A stretch of DNA of 64,000 nucleotides from Paracoccaceae bacterium (GCA_026989355.1 JALSJM010000005.1:470717-534716), one strand, 5' to 3'. Positions 41,984 through 51,803 are shown, counted from the stretch's first letter. The notes: generated by a model from the sequence alone, not told the origin. A program made the numbers and translations.

Positions 41984-44182
41984 CTACCTGACTCTCAGCG
42001 CATTGAGCGAAACCGTGATCGAGGATGCCGACATCGCCAGCGCCGCAGCAAGCGGCGTGGCCATGCCCGCCAGCGCCACAGGTACGGCAATCATGTTGTA
42101 GAGTGTTGCGATATCGAAGTTTTCCTTGATCCTCGCCTTGGCGCGCCGTGCCGTATCAAGGGTTTCACCAAGCGGGGAAAGATCATTCCCCAGCATCACG
42201 ATATCGGAAGCCACCCGCGCCGCATCAAGCGCGGTGGCCGGTGAAATCGATACATGAGCCGCCGCCAGCGCGGCGGTATCGTTGAGCCCGTCACCCACCA
42301 TCAGCACGCGCCGGCCCTTCTTGGTGAGCCCGGCCACGAAGGCAGCCTTCTCTTCGGGCAGAACGGCGGCCTTCCAGTTATCCATGCCGATCGTTTCGGC
42401 AAAACGGGCCACGGCGGGGGCCGTATCACCGGAAATCAGGTGCACTTCAAGCCCCTGGGCACGCAGCGCGGCAATCGCCTCGCGCGCGCCCTTGCGCAGG
42501 TGATCCCGGAATGCGAAACTCACCGGCGCGTTCTGGCCGATCTGCAACCATGCAGACGTGGTTTCACCCGGCACGGCACCCACCCATTCGGCCCGCCCCA
42601 GGCGCACCTTCCGCCCCTGCCAGCGCCCGGACACGCCATGCCCCGGCAATTCGGTGATGTCGGTTACCTCGGCTGGCGTCAGCCCCCGCGCCTGCAGGGC
42701 TTCGGCCAGCGCCTGCGAAAGCGGGTGCGACGACACCCCCGCCAGTGCCAGCGCAATGCGCAGGGTTTCCTTGTCATGTCTTTCGAGGTTCACCGGTTCG
42801 CCGCCCCCCTCGGTAAGGGTTCCGGTCTTGTCGAAAACCACCGTATCGACATCGGCAAGCCTTTCAAGCGCGGTGGAACTCTTGATCAGCATGCCACGCC
42901 GGAACAGCCGGCCCGATGCGGCGGTAACCACCGCCGGCACCGCCAGCCCCAGAGCGCAGGGACAGGTGATGATCAGCACCGAAACCGCGATGTTGATGGA
43001 AAGGCGCAGATCAAGCGTGGCCACATACCAGCCCACGAAGGCCAGCGCCGCCAGCAGATGCACACCCGGCGCATAAATGCGCGCGGCGCGTTCGGCCAGA
43101 GAAGTATAACGGTTCTTCGTGCTTTCGGCCACAGCCACCAGATCGGCCAGCCGGTGAAGCGAACTGTCCTCGCCCGCCGCGGTGACCTTCAGCGTCAGCG
43201 GACCGGTCAGGTTGACTTCTCCGGCGCTGACCTCGCTGTCCGGGCCCACGAAAACGGGGCTGGTCTCGCCGGTCAGCAGCGAACGGTCGATCTCGCTCTC
43301 ACCCTCGACCACGATACCATCGGCCGGCATCCGCCCGCCCGGACGCACCCGGATCAGATCTCCGGCCACCAGTTCGGACACGGGCACCCGGTGCTCTTCC
43401 CCGTCTTCGATGCGCAGGGCGCGCGGCACCTCGAGCGCCGCCAGTTCCTGTGCCGCCGAACGCGCCACGACGCGGGTGCGATGATCAAGATAGCGCCCGG
43501 CAAGCAGGAAGAAGGTCAGTGAAAGCGCGGCATCGAAATAGGCATGCCTGCCGCTTTGCGTCGTTTCATAAAGGGAAATGCCCGCTGCCAGCACGATCGC
43601 CAGCGAAATCGGCACATCCATGTTCAGCCGCCGCACCCGCAGCGCGCTCATGGCATTGCGAAAGAACGGCTGCGCCGAAAAGGCGATGGCCGGCAGACTG
43701 ATCAGCGCCGATATCCAGTGGAACAGATCACGCGTAGCATCCGCCGCCCCTGCCCAGACGGCAAATGACAGCATCATCACGTTCATCATCGCAAAGCCGG
43801 AAACCCCCAGGCGCATCAGCAGTTCGCGGCCCTCCCGGTCAACCGTGGTGGCGGCCAGGGTGCTTGCGTCAAGTTCGTGCGCCTCATATCCGATCTCGGC
43901 CAATGCGGCGATCAGATCCTCGGCGCGCACGCCCGGATCGGTATCGACAGTAACCCGCTTCAGCGAAAGGTTGACCCGCGCTTCGCGCACCCCGGGAAAC
44001 TGCAGCAGGCGCCGCTCCACCGCCGAGATACAGGCCCCGCAATGCACGGTGGGCAGTGAGAGCATGATCCCCCCCTCTTCCGAGGTGGCATCCCCGCCCC
44101 GCGCCCGCGCCGCCTGTTCGGCGGCCGGAGCCGCGATACAGGCCGGACAGGCCGATGGGCGGGGGCGGATGATCTCCGACAT
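41984..44182 (-). CDS. ccoI: Copper-translocating P-type ATPase for cbb3 oxidase assembly
   Basis: A 732-residue P1B-type ATPase (CcoI/FixI). The N-terminal metal-binding domain has CPAC (12-15) and a heavy-metal site HCGACISAVE (Cys48, Cys51). The transmembrane copper motif is CPC in ITCPCALGLA, the phosphorylation site is DKTGTLT, and GDGLNDTAALAAAH is the hinge motif. It exports Cu(I) to the periplasm for the CcoN heme-copper site. The length is normal, and the gene is 6 bp from ccoH. Confidence 0.96.
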   Translation of the reverse strand: MSEIIRPRPSACPACIAAPAAEQAARARGGDATSEEGGIMLSLPTVHCGACISAVERRLLQFPGVREARVNLSLKRVTVDTDPGVRAEDLIAALAEIGYEAHELDASTLAATTVDREGRELLMRLGVSGFAMMNVMMLSFAVWAGAADATRDLFHWISALISLPAIAFSAQPFFRNAMSALRVRRLNMDVPISLAIVLAAGISLYETTQSGRHAYFDAALSLTFFLLAGRYLDHRTRVVARSAAQELAALEVPRALRIEDGEEHRVPVSELVAGDLIRVRPGGRMPADGIVVEGESEIDRSLLTGETSPVFVGPDSEVSAGEVNLTGPLTLKVTAAGEDSSLHRLADLVAVAESTKNRYTSLAERAARIYAPGVHLLAALAFVGWYVATLDLRLSINIAVSVLIITCPCALGLAVPAVVTAASGRLFRRGMLIKSSTALERLADVDTVVFDKTGTLTEGGGEPVNLERHDKETLRIALALAGVSSHPLSQALAEALQARGLTPAEVTDITELPGHGVSGRWQGRKVRLGRAEWVGAVPGETTSAWLQIGQNAPVSFAFRDHLRKGAREAIAALRAQGLEVHLISGDTAPAVARFAETIGMDNWKAAVLPEEKAAFVAGLTKKGRRVLMVGDGLNDTAALAAAHVSISPATALDAARVASDIVMLGNDLSPLGETLDTARRAKARIKENFDIATLYNMIAVPVALAGMATPLAAALAMSASSITVSLNALRVR

Positions 44183-44188
44183 GCTGCG

Positions 44189-44647
44189 CTATCCCCTGAT
44201 CAGAAGTTCCCGCGTCTGGCGGAACAGCGTTCCATCTTCGGAATAGGCCTTGAGGCGCACTTCCCAGATGCCCGGCCCAAGCCCGAGCGGCGCCACGAAG
44301 GCCCCATCGGCATATCTGAATTCGGGGGTAACGTCGCTCTTGCGCTCGGTCGCCCTCCCGACGATCGCCTCAAGGCGCGCCGGACGCACCGGATTGCCGC
44401 TGGCATCGCGGAACCGCAAATGCAGATTGCCGTCGGCATATTCCACATTCAGCATCCAGCCCAGCCCGATCTGCGCCGCCCGTTCGCGGTCGAAGTTCTG
44501 ACTGGCCACATAGCTGTTGTCCACCTCGGTCCCCGGGAAGGTACGGACCGCCTGTGTGGCAAGCACCAGATTGACCGTGATCACCACGCCGAAGAAAGCG
44601 ATCATGATCATCAGGAACTTGCGTCCTGTAAAGGGGGTGTCGGTCAT
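44189..44647 (-). CDS. ccoH: cbb3 oxidase assembly protein CcoH/FixH
   Basis: A 152-residue FixH-family protein. One helix (about 11-32, KFLMIMIAFFGVVITVNLVLA) anchors it, and the periplasmic part begins with TFPGTEVDNSYVASQNF, a conserved FixH segment. It assists CcoP/CcoN assembly. I chose ATG 44647 (MTDTPFTGRK) because it gives the usual length; it lies 13 bp after the ccoG stop. Confidence 0.93.
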   Translation of the reverse strand: MTDTPFTGRKFLMIMIAFFGVVITVNLVLATQAVRTFPGTEVDNSYVASQNFDRERAAQIGLGWMLNVEYADGNLHLRFRDASGNPVRPARLEAIVGRATERKSDVTPEFRYADGAFVAPLGLGPGIWEVRLKAYSEDGTLFRQTRELLIRG

Positions 44648-44660
44648 CTGTCGCGCTCCA

Positions 44661-46088
44661 TCAATCGGCCTTCCCGCTGAAGGTCGTGTCCTTGTAGGCC
44701 CGCTCGCGGCTTTCCGCATCCTCGATCCACAGCCGGAAGCCTGTTCTTTCTGCCGTGGCCGCCGGCGATCCCCTGGGCGCCGTGACATAGACCCGCTGTT
44801 TCTTGGTGCTGTCTGCCGGCACAAGAACCGTCAGATCATCCTCGCCCTCCAGCGAAAGCTCCAGTGGCACGTCCGCGGTGATCGAAAAGGTGAATTCGCG
44901 ATCTTCGCCGTGCATGTTGCGCAGGCGCACGTCATATGTATTGCGGATCGAACCGTCGGACAAGGTAACATAGAGCGGGTTGCGCACCGGCGACACCCGG
45001 ACATCGATCGGCGAACGGATGAACAGCGCCACCACGAGCGCAATTCCGACAGCCGACCAGAGCGCCGTATAGAAAAGGGTGCGCGGACGAAAGATGTGCT
45101 TCCAGATCGGCTTCACCGGCTTCCCGGCGCGTTCGGCCTCCTCGTCGGAAAGCGCCAGGTAATCGATCAGCCCGCGCGGCTTGCCGATCTTGTCCATCAC
45201 CTCGTCGCAGGCATCGATGCACAATGCGCAGGTAATGCATTCAAGCTGCTGTCCGTCGCGGATATCGATCCCCATGGGGCAGACATTGACACAGGCATTG
45301 CAGTCGATGCAGTCGCCCAGCCCCTCGACATCGGCACCCTTGCGCCGCTTGCCGCGTGGCTCGCCCCGCCACCAGCGATAGCCGATGGTGATGGTGTCCT
45401 CGTCCATCATCGCGGCCTGGATGCGCGGCCAGGGGCACATGTATATGCAGACCTGTTCGCGCATGAAGCCGCCAAAGGTAAAGGTGGTGGCGGTCAGGAT
45501 GAAGATCGTCATGTAGGCCACCGGATGGGCCTCTCCGGTGAGAAGATCGTGCAAGAGCGCCGGCGCATCGGTGAAATAGAACACCCAGGCACCGCCGGTT
45601 GCCAGCGCAATCAGCAGCCAGACCGTCCACTTGGTCAGGCGCAGGCGGATCTTCCGCGCGCTCCAGGGGGATCGCAACAGGCGGATACGGGCATTGCGGT
45701 CTCCCTCGATCCAGCGTTCGACAAGGATGAACAGATCCGTCCACACCGTCTGCGGGCAGGTATAGCCGCACCACACACGGCCCAGGGCCGAGGTGAACAG
45801 GAACAGCCCGAGCCCCGCCATGATCAGCAGCCCGGCAACGAAATAGAATTCATGCGGCCAGATCTCGATCATGAAGAAATAGAACCGGCGATTGGCAAGA
45901 TCCACCAGCACCGCCTGATCGGGCAGATTCGGCCCCCGGTCCCAGCGGATCCAGGGCGTGATGTAATAGATCCCCAGCGTCAGCCCCATGATGATCCATT
46001 TCAGGGTGCGGAAGCGCCCCTTCACGCGACGCGGAAAGATCGGCTCGCGCGCGGCATAAAGCTGGGGGGTATTATCGGTGTCCGACAC
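44661..46088 (-). CDS. ccoG: cbb3 oxidase accessory ferredoxin-like protein CcoG
   Basis: A 475-residue membrane protein of the RdxA/FixG/CcoG family, which reduces Cu(II) during oxidase assembly. Two [4Fe-4S] ferredoxin-like motifs lie in the middle (DCIDCNACVNVCPMGID and LECITCALCIDACDE). About five helices and a C-terminal beta-rich domain (VPLELSLEGEDDLTVLV) complete it. The start is GTG 46088 (MSDTDNTPQ): GGAG at 46096-46099 is a good ribosome site, and the longer ATG start at 46154 lies inside an FNR box. It opens the ccoGHIS operon. Confidence 0.95.
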   Translation of the reverse strand: MSDTDNTPQLYAAREPIFPRRVKGRFRTLKWIIMGLTLGIYYITPWIRWDRGPNLPDQAVLVDLANRRFYFFMIEIWPHEFYFVAGLLIMAGLGLFLFTSALGRVWCGYTCPQTVWTDLFILVERWIEGDRNARIRLLRSPWSARKIRLRLTKWTVWLLIALATGGAWVFYFTDAPALLHDLLTGEAHPVAYMTIFILTATTFTFGGFMREQVCIYMCPWPRIQAAMMDEDTITIGYRWWRGEPRGKRRKGADVEGLGDCIDCNACVNVCPMGIDIRDGQQLECITCALCIDACDEVMDKIGKPRGLIDYLALSDEEAERAGKPVKPIWKHIFRPRTLFYTALWSAVGIALVVALFIRSPIDVRVSPVRNPLYVTLSDGSIRNTYDVRLRNMHGEDREFTFSITADVPLELSLEGEDDLTVLVPADSTKKQRVYVTAPRGSPAATAERTGFRLWIEDAESRERAYKDTTFSGKAD

Positions 46089-46153
46089 GGATCTTCTCCG
46101 GGTTGTCCTGTTGCGCCACACCTGCTTCATGCCGGTGCCGGCTTGATGAAACA

Positions 46154-46167
46154 TTGACCTCGATCAA
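46154..46167. promoter_or_regulatory. FNR box upstream of ccoG
   Basis: TTGAC-CTCG-ATCAA matches TTGAT-N4-ATCAA at 9 of 10 positions. If it is a class II activator site centred at -41.5, the start of transcription falls near 46119, 31 bases ahead of the ccoG GTG. Confidence 0.75.
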
Positions 46168-46350
46168 CTGATTGCAAGGGGTGCGCATCTGCCCTGCGTC
46201 TTTCCGTCGCCCCTCCGAAGCCGGCATTCATTGCGACAAACCGGCACAGAAGGGCCATATCACCCCTTCAAACCTGCGTCTTGCGGGGGTATCTAGGGTG
46301 GCACCGGGCCCCAAGGAAACGCGCGAACAGGACGGGGCGCCGGTGCCGGT

Positions 46351-46371
46351 CCGGGGGCTGGAGACCCCCGG
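46351..46371. terminator. GC hairpin downstream of ccoP
   Basis: CCGGGGG, a 7-base loop and CCCCCGG form a perfect 7-bp stem, 12 bp beyond the ccoP stop. A T-rich tail follows only on the + strand, so its direction for ccoP is uncertain. The rest of the 295-bp gap 46089-46383 holds the FNR box and no gene. Confidence 0.45.
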
Positions 46372-46383
46372 ATCTCTTCTTTT

Positions 46384-47274
46384 CTACTCGCCGCCACCAA
46401 GCTGATGGACATAAAGCGCCACCGCCTTGATGTCGGCCTCGCTGAGCCGCGCGTTCCAGTTGGGCATCACGCCCTTGCGGCCCTTGAGAACGGATTCCTT
46501 CACCGCTTCCCGATCGCCGCCGTAAAGCCAGATCGCATCGGTAAGATTGGGCGCTCCAAGATCACGGTCGCCGCTACCGTCATCACCATGACAGGCGGTG
46601 CAGTTGTCCTCGAAAACCACCTTGCCGGCCTCGGCCAGCCCGGTATCGGCTTCCTGGCCCGAAATCTGCAGCACGTATTCCACGACAGAATCGATCTCTT
46701 CGGGCTCCAGGACATCGGCCCAGGCGGGCATGTCTCCGGTGTGGGTTTCCTCGTCGGCCTCGCTGCGCACACCGTGCATGATCGTCGTGTGGATCGATTC
46801 CAGATCGCCGCCCCACAGCCAGTCATCGTCCAGCAGGTTGGGATAACCCTTTGCCCCCTGACCGCCCGAACCGTGGCACTGGATGCACCATGTCTGGAAC
46901 ACCGCGCTGCCGGCGTGGGTTGCAAAGCTTTTCAGCTCTTCATCGGCAAGAACCTCTTCAAAGCTCGCCTCGACCAGCTTCCTTTCAAGGGGCGCGTTCA
47001 TTTCGTCGAAGCGCCGGATTTCCTCTGCCACGTCGCTGCGGGTGGAAAAACCCAGGATCCCGGGCGTCGCCCGCTCCAGAAGCGGCCAGGCGGGATAGGC
47101 TATCATGTAACCCACGCCCCAGATGATGGTGGCGTAGAAGGTCCACAGCCACCAGCGCGGCAGGGGGTTGTTGTATTCCTCGATCCCGTCCCAGCTGTGA
47201 CCGGTGGTCTCGACTTTCTGCTTCTGCTTCTTCTCGGCCTTCCGAGGTGCCGCCTTGCGGGGTTCTTTCGTCAT
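46384..47274 (-). CDS. ccoP: cbb3-type cytochrome c oxidase subunit III, diheme
   Basis: A 296-residue diheme cytochrome c that feeds electrons into the oxidase. A lysine-rich N-terminus and one helix (about 41-62) anchor it. The two heme sites are CIQCH (Cys130, Cys133, His134) and CTACH (Cys225, Cys228, His229), with later Met ligands in DMPAWAD and KGVMPNWN. The length is normal. It overlaps ccoQ by ATGA. Confidence 0.97.
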   Translation of the reverse strand: MTKEPRKAAPRKAEKKQKQKVETTGHSWDGIEEYNNPLPRWWLWTFYATIIWGVGYMIAYPAWPLLERATPGILGFSTRSDVAEEIRRFDEMNAPLERKLVEASFEEVLADEELKSFATHAGSAVFQTWCIQCHGSGGQGAKGYPNLLDDDWLWGGDLESIHTTIMHGVRSEADEETHTGDMPAWADVLEPEEIDSVVEYVLQISGQEADTGLAEAGKVVFEDNCTACHGDDGSGDRDLGAPNLTDAIWLYGGDREAVKESVLKGRKGVMPNWNARLSEADIKAVALYVHQLGGGE

Positions 47275-47486
47275 TGCCGCGCCTCCTTCAGATTGTCGGC
47301 AGATGCTGCAAGGGCATCATCACGGGCGGGTTGATCTTCATGGCGAAACGGAATCTGCGCCGCATCTTCGTGCTGACGGCGGCCGCCAGGGCGCAGGGCC
47401 CAGGCAACCGTGCCAAGGAAAAAGGCGAATATGGCCAGCATGAACCAGCTGTCGGCAAATTCGCGCAGAAGGGAATAGGTTTCCAT
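47271..47486 (-). CDS. ccoQ: cbb3-type cytochrome c oxidase subunit CcoQ
   Basis: A 71-residue single-helix protein: [20 protein letters not shown] then [15 protein letters not shown]. CcoQ stabilises the oxidase under oxic conditions. The remainder is a polar tail. It lies between ccoO (11 bp) and ccoP (ATGA overlap), the standard order. Confidence 0.94.
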   Translation of the reverse strand: METYSLLREFADSWFMLAIFAFFLGTVAWALRPGGRRQHEDAAQIPFRHEDQPARDDALAASADNLKEARQ

Positions 47487-47497
47487 TCTTTGCCCCC

Positions 47498-48226
47498 CTA
47501 CCGGCTTGCATCGGGCGTGAAGGTCGAGAAATCGACCAGCGTGCCCAGCATCTGCAGATAGGCCACCAGCGCATCCATCTCGGAAATGCCCGGCTCGCCA
47601 TCGAAGTTGCGCACCTGCACATTCTCTCCGTAACGCTCGACCAGGCCGTCATAATCGCTGTCCGGGTCGGCCTGAACCACGAAATCAGCCTTGGCATTCG
47701 CGATCATCTCGTCGGTGTAGGGCACGCCAACGATGCGATTTGCCTTCAGCAGGTCCTCGATATATTCGGGTTCGATCATCCGGTCGGCCAGAAAGGCGTA
47801 TTTCGGCATGATCGATTCCGGCACCACCGACTGCGGATCCTTCAGGTGATCCACGTGCCATTTGTCGGAATAGCGTTCGCCAACCCGGGCCAGATCGGGA
47901 CCGGTGCGCTTGGAGCCCCACTGGAACGGATGATCATACATCGACTCCGCGGCCAGCGAATAGTGCCCGTAGCGCTCGACCTCGTCGCGCATCGGACGGA
48001 TCATCTGGCTGTGGCAGACATAGCAGCCCTCGCGGATGTAGATGTTGCGCCCCGTCAGCTCAAGCGGCGTGTAGGGGCGCATGCCCTGAACCTTCTCGAT
48101 CGTGTTCTGCAGATAGAACAGGGGCACGATCTCGACCAGACCACCGATCGTCACCACGATGAACGAGAAGATCAGCAGAAGGGTGGCATTGCGCTCGATG
48201 ACGCCGTGCTTGTTTATGAGACCCAT
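47498..48226 (-). CDS. ccoO: cbb3-type cytochrome c oxidase subunit II, monoheme
   Basis: A 242-residue membrane-anchored monoheme cytochrome c. The N-terminal helix (about 13-38) is followed by the heme site CYVCH (Cys68, Cys71, His72) with SQMIRPM just after. A Met-rich MPKYAFL segment supplies the distal ligand. It passes electrons from CcoP to CcoN. It lies 14 bp after ccoN. Confidence 0.97.
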   Translation of the reverse strand: MGLINKHGVIERNATLLLIFSFIVVTIGGLVEIVPLFYLQNTIEKVQGMRPYTPLELTGRNIYIREGCYVCHSQMIRPMRDEVERYGHYSLAAESMYDHPFQWGSKRTGPDLARVGERYSDKWHVDHLKDPQSVVPESIMPKYAFLADRMIEPEYIEDLLKANRIVGVPYTDEMIANAKADFVVQADPDSDYDGLVERYGENVQVRNFDGEPGISEMDALVAYLQMLGTLVDFSTFTPDASR

Positions 48227-48240
48227 GACTGCGGCCCTCC

Positions 48241-49836
48241 TTATTCAGCCGGCGCCGCAGCGGTGGCCTCGGCCGCAGCCGGGCTCCGCTTCACGGTCAT
48301 CCAGAGGTTGTAGCACATGATCAGCGCGCCGGTGAGATAGAGCAGGCCACCCGTGGCACGCACCACGTTCATCGGGAACTTGGCAGCCACCGTGTCGGCG
48401 AAGGAATTGACCAGGAAACCCTGGGCATCGACCTCACGCCACATCAGGCCCTCCATGATCCCCGATACCCACATCGACGAAGCATAGAGCACGATACCGA
48501 TGGTGGCGAGCCAGAAGTGCCAGCTGACCAGCGAGAGCGAATAGAGACGCTCACGCCGCCACAGCTTGGGCACCAGGAAGTAGAGCGCACCGAAGGTGAT
48601 CATGCCATTCCAGCCCAATGCGCCGGAATGTACGTGGCCGATCGTCCAGTCCGTATAGTGGCTGAGCGAGTTCACCGCGCGAATCGACATCATCGGCCCT
48701 TCGAAGGTGGACATGCCGTAGAAGGCCACCGATACCACCATCATGCGGATGATCGGATCGGTGCGCAGCTTGTCCCAGGCGCCCGACAGCGTCATCAGGC
48801 CGTTGATCATGCCGCCCCAGGAAGGCATCCACAGGATTACCGACATCACCATGCCGAGCGTGCTGGCCCAGTCGGGCAGCGCCGTATAGTGCAGGTGGTG
48901 CGGACCGGCCCAGATGTAAAGGAAGATCAGCGCCCAGAAGTGGATGATTGACAGCTTGTAGCTGTAGACAGGGCGTTCGGCCTGCTTGGGCACGAAGTAA
49001 TACATCATCCCCAGGAAACCGGCGGTCAGGAAGAAGCCCACGGCGTTGTGGCCATACCACCACTGCGTCATGGCATCCTGCACCCCGGCGAACAGCTGCA
49101 CCGATTTCGAACCGAAGATCGAGACCGGAACCGCCAGATTGTTCACCACATGCAGCATGGCAATGGTCACGATGAACGAAAGATAGAACCAGTTCGCCAC
49201 ATAGATGTGCTTTTCCTTGCGCTTGTAGAGCGTGCCCAGGAACACCGCCAGATAGGCCACCCACACGATGGTGAGCCACAGGTCGGTATACCACTCGGGC
49301 TCGGCATATTCCTTGGATTGCGTGGCGCCGAGCACATAGCCGGTTGCGGCCAGCACGATGAACAGCTGATAGCCCCAGAACACGAACCAGGCCAGATTGC
49401 CGCCCCACAGCCGCGCGGCGCTGGTACGCTGGACCACATAGAACGAGGTGGCGATCAGGGCATTGCCGCCAAAGGCGAAGATCACTGCCGAGGTGTGCAG
49501 CGGCCGAAGGCGTCCGAAATTCCCCATACCCTGGAGAAACTCGAAATTGAGCCCGGGAAAAGCCAGTTGAAAGGCAACGAACACCCCCATCAGGAATCCG
49601 ACGATCCCCCAGAAGGCTGTTGCGATCACACCATAGCGGATCACCTGGTCCATGTATCCGGTTTCAACCACACGCTCTTCGCCAAACCGGCGCAGCTGGT
49701 AGAGGAAAAGACCGCCAGCTACGGCCATGACGATAAGTGCGTGCACGAAATAGGCCAGATCGCGTGCCTGATTGGCAGCATAAGCGGCAAATACCGCGAT
49801 CACAGCCAGCACTGCGAGTTTGAGGAAATCCCACAT
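48241..49836 (-). CDS. ccoN: cbb3-type cytochrome c oxidase subunit I
   Basis: A 531-residue heme-copper oxidase catalytic subunit that reduces O2 to water at high affinity while pumping protons. Twelve or more helices are present. Candidate heme and copper ligands are H114 (RPLHTSAV), H263 ([10 protein letters not shown]), H313-H314 (GPHHLHYT) and H401/H403 ([10 protein letters not shown]). It is the first gene of ccoNOQP and has two FNR boxes upstream. The C-terminal tail is Ala/Pro-rich, which is not part of the core. Confidence 0.98.
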   Translation of the reverse strand: MWDFLKLAVLAVIAVFAAYAANQARDLAYFVHALIVMAVAGGLFLYQLRRFGEERVVETGYMDQVIRYGVIATAFWGIVGFLMGVFVAFQLAFPGLNFEFLQGMGNFGRLRPLHTSAVIFAFGGNALIATSFYVVQRTSAARLWGGNLAWFVFWGYQLFIVLAATGYVLGATQSKEYAEPEWYTDLWLTIVWVAYLAVFLGTLYKRKEKHIYVANWFYLSFIVTIAMLHVVNNLAVPVSIFGSKSVQLFAGVQDAMTQWWYGHNAVGFFLTAGFLGMMYYFVPKQAERPVYSYKLSIIHFWALIFLYIWAGPHHLHYTALPDWASTLGMVMSVILWMPSWGGMINGLMTLSGAWDKLRTDPIIRMMVVSVAFYGMSTFEGPMMSIRAVNSLSHYTDWTIGHVHSGALGWNGMITFGALYFLVPKLWRRERLYSLSLVSWHFWLATIGIVLYASSMWVSGIMEGLMWREVDAQGFLVNSFADTVAAKFPMNVVRATGGLLYLTGALIMCYNLWMTVKRSPAAAEATAAAPAE

Positions 49837-49938
49837 AGTGCGCCCCTAATCTGTTTTCCGTTGTCAGGCGCAGGCCGACTCGTGCCTGCCCCTCCTGTCC
49901 GACATTGTGCGGTATGACGGCGGGCAATGCCAGCGACA

Positions 49939-49952
49939 TTGATCTATGTCAA
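49939..49952. promoter_or_regulatory. FNR box, ccoN-proximal
   Basis: TTGAT-CTAT-GTCAA, 9 of 10 matches to the consensus. As a class II site centred at -41.5 it gives a ccoN start of transcription near 49904, with CATACC as a weak -10. Confidence 0.75.
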
Positions 49953-49970
49953 GTTGCGACACCGAAACCG

Positions 49971-49984
49971 TTGATCGACATCAA
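49971..49984. promoter_or_regulatory. FNR box, stress-protein-proximal (perfect)
   Basis: TTGAT-CGAC-ATCAA is a perfect FNR palindrome, centred 32 bp (about three helical turns) from the ccoN-proximal box. Centred at -41.5 for the + strand gene, it predicts a start of transcription near 50019. Confidence 0.85.
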
Positions 49985-50006
49985 GGCGGGATGAAACGCG
50001 ATACGG

Positions 50007-50012
50007 AATAAT
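50007..50012 (+). promoter_or_regulatory. -10 element of the stress-protein gene
   Basis: AATAAT lies exactly at positions -12 to -7 relative to the start predicted from the perfect FNR box (5 of 6 matches to TATAAT). This geometry supports a class II FNR promoter. Confidence 0.65.
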
Positions 50013-50088
50013 ATTGTATTAAGGGCCAAGAGCCCCCGGGCTACTGGTGATCCGTTCACCGATCCGTTCACCAATGAGGAGAACCGTC

Positions 50089-50928
50089 ATGGCCTACAAG
50101 TCGATCCTGTCTGTTGTCACCGATCCGGATGCGGCCCGCCCGGCGATCGAAAAGGCTATCGTCCTTGCGCGGGCCCATGACGCGCATCTTGAAGTGCTCT
50201 GTGTCGGCGTTGATCGCACCTATACCGGCTATCACTACGGCGGCATGCCCGTGCAATTCATGGAAGAAGCCCTGGAGCAGGCCAGAGCCGAGGCTGCAGA
50301 GGCCGAGAAATTCGTTTCCGGGCGGCTTGAACGCGCCGGTATCAGATGGTCGTCGGAAACTGCGGTGGCCCATCTGGCGGGGCTTGATGCGCTTGTCTCG
50401 GAACGCGCACGATACAACGATCTGGTGGTGCATCCGCGCCCCTATTGCGAAGGTTGCGGCCAGGAGCAGGAAACCGCTCTGGAAGCGGCTCTGTTCGAAG
50501 GCCGCGCGCCGGTGCTGGTGGTTCCGCCCCGGAACGAACCCGGCCCCGGAACCGGGCGCATCGTCGTGGGCTGGAACCAGAGCGCCGAAGCCCTGGCCGC
50601 GATCAAGACAGCTCTTCCCCTGCTGCGCATGGCCGACATCGTGAGCATCGCGATGATCGATCCGCCCAGGCACGCCTCTGATCGTTCCGATCCGGGTGGT
50701 AGGCTTTCGCAATATCTGGCACGCCACGGCGTGAAGGTGGAAATATCGGTTCTGGCCAGAACCATGCCACGCATCTCGGATGTGCTGCTGCGCCACGTGA
50801 CGGATATCGGGGCCGGTCTGCTGGTGATGGGGGCCTATGGACATTCGCGCTTTCGCGAAGCCCTGCTGGGCGGGGCCACCCGCTATGTGCTGGAACAGGC
50901 CGAGGTGCCGGTATTCATGGCGCACTGA
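50089..50928 (+). CDS. Universal stress protein, tandem-domain
   Basis: A 279-residue protein with two UspA-like domains (about 1-145 and 150-279). The second domain ends in VMGAYGHSRFREALLGGATR, the classic ATP-binding G-2x-G-9x-G(S/T) type motif; the first is less typical. A CxxC pair (Cys120, Cys123, in HPRPYCEGCGQE) is unusual for USPs. The start MAYKSIL has a strong GAGGAG ribosome site. Divergent from ccoN and next to fnrL, it is likely under FnrL control. Its role in micro-oxic adaptation is inferred from context. Confidence 0.92.
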   Translation: MAYKSILSVVTDPDAARPAIEKAIVLARAHDAHLEVLCVGVDRTYTGYHYGGMPVQFMEEALEQARAEAAEAEKFVSGRLERAGIRWSSETAVAHLAGLDALVSERARYNDLVVHPRPYCEGCGQEQETALEAALFEGRAPVLVVPPRNEPGPGTGRIVVGWNQSAEALAAIKTALPLLRMADIVSIAMIDPPRHASDRSDPGGRLSQYLARHGVKVEISVLARTMPRISDVLLRHVTDIGAGLLVMGAYGHSRFREALLGGATRYVLEQAEVPVFMAH

Positions 50929-50995
50929 GCACACCGAACGGCAAGGCCGCCCGGAAGGAAACCGTGCGCCGGACGGCCACCTGGTGTCAGACGGG

Positions 50996-51736
50996 TCAGC
51001 TTGGAACGCCGCCGTCGCTGTCATCGCCGGTTTCGGCCAGCAGGGCCTGGAAATCGGGAATGACGATCCGGCGCTTGCCTTCCAGGCGGATCACCCCATC
51101 GCGTTTCAGCGCCGAGAACTGCCGGCTGACGGTTTCCAGGGTCAGGCCCAGATAGTTCGACATCGCCTCGCGCGTCAGCGGCAGTTCGAAGCTGAATTCG
51201 GACTCGGGGCGCGTGAGCCGCAGCGCCGCATCGCGCCGGGCGAAGATCACCAGCAGGCTGGCAAGTTTCTCGCGTGCTGTCTTGCGGCCCAGCAGCAGCA
51301 GCCATTCGCGCGCGGCATCCAGTTCGTCAAGCGTCATCTCGAGCAACCGCTGCGAAAGATGCGGCGTACGTGCCATCAGTTCCTCGAACGGCTTCTTGCG
51401 AAAGCAGCACATCACCAGATCGGTGGTGGCGATCACGTCATAGGCCGCCGTGCCGCGCCCCGGGCGCCCCAGGAAATCGCTCGGCAGCAGAAGCCCCACC
51501 ATCTGGGTGCGGCCGTCCTCCATGGTCTGCATCAGCGAGGCCACCCCCGAAACGACCGATGCCAGGAAATCCATCTGATCACCGGCCCAGACGATCGTCT
51601 GTCCGGCCGGGAAGCTGCGATAGAACTTTATTGCGTCAAGCTCGCGCAGCTCGGGCGGATCACACAAGGCGCATACCGCGCGGTGGCGAATCGGGCACTC
51701 GCCGCACCCTTTCAAAGCCGTTGTGATATCTGGCAT
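50996..51736 (-). CDS. fnrL: Oxygen-sensing transcriptional regulator FnrL
   Basis: A 246-residue CRP/FNR-family regulator. The N-terminus has four clustered cysteines (Cys11, Cys14, Cys22, Cys25), and a further pair lies at 110-111; three N-terminal ones plus a central one would hold an O2-sensitive [4Fe-4S] cluster. The C-terminal helix-turn-helix reads LTLETVSRQFSALK, where the E-x2-SR pattern is that of proteins binding TTGAT-N4-ATCAA. The start is ATG 51736 (MPDITT); earlier in-frame codons run across the FNR box. It is flanked by likely targets. Confidence 0.95.
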   Translation of the reverse strand: MPDITTALKGCGECPIRHRAVCALCDPPELRELDAIKFYRSFPAGQTIVWAGDQMDFLASVVSGVASLMQTMEDGRTQMVGLLLPSDFLGRPGRGTAAYDVIATTDLVMCCFRKKPFEELMARTPHLSQRLLEMTLDELDAAREWLLLLGRKTAREKLASLLVIFARRDAALRLTRPESEFSFELPLTREAMSNYLGLTLETVSRQFSALKRDGVIRLEGKRRIVIPDFQALLAETGDDSDGGVPS

Positions 51737-51754
51737 GTCCTGTTCGCGCCCTTG

Positions 51755-51768
51755 TTGATCTCGATCAA
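51755..51768. promoter_or_regulatory. FNR box between fnrL and hemN (perfect)
   Basis: TTGAT-CTCG-ATCAA is a perfect match. For hemN, centring at -41.5 puts -10 at TACAGT (51791-51796) and the start of transcription at about 51803. For fnrL the box lies just upstream of the start codon, a position suited to self-repression. Confidence 0.85.
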
Positions 51769-51803
51769 GGAAACCGAGCCACGTGCTCTCTACAGTTATG
51801 CCA

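Noticed and set aside
46172-46405. Possible 77-residue protein in the ccoG-ccoP gap
   Set aside because: It has no ribosome site, a Pro/Arg-rich composition, and runs through the hairpin into ccoP.
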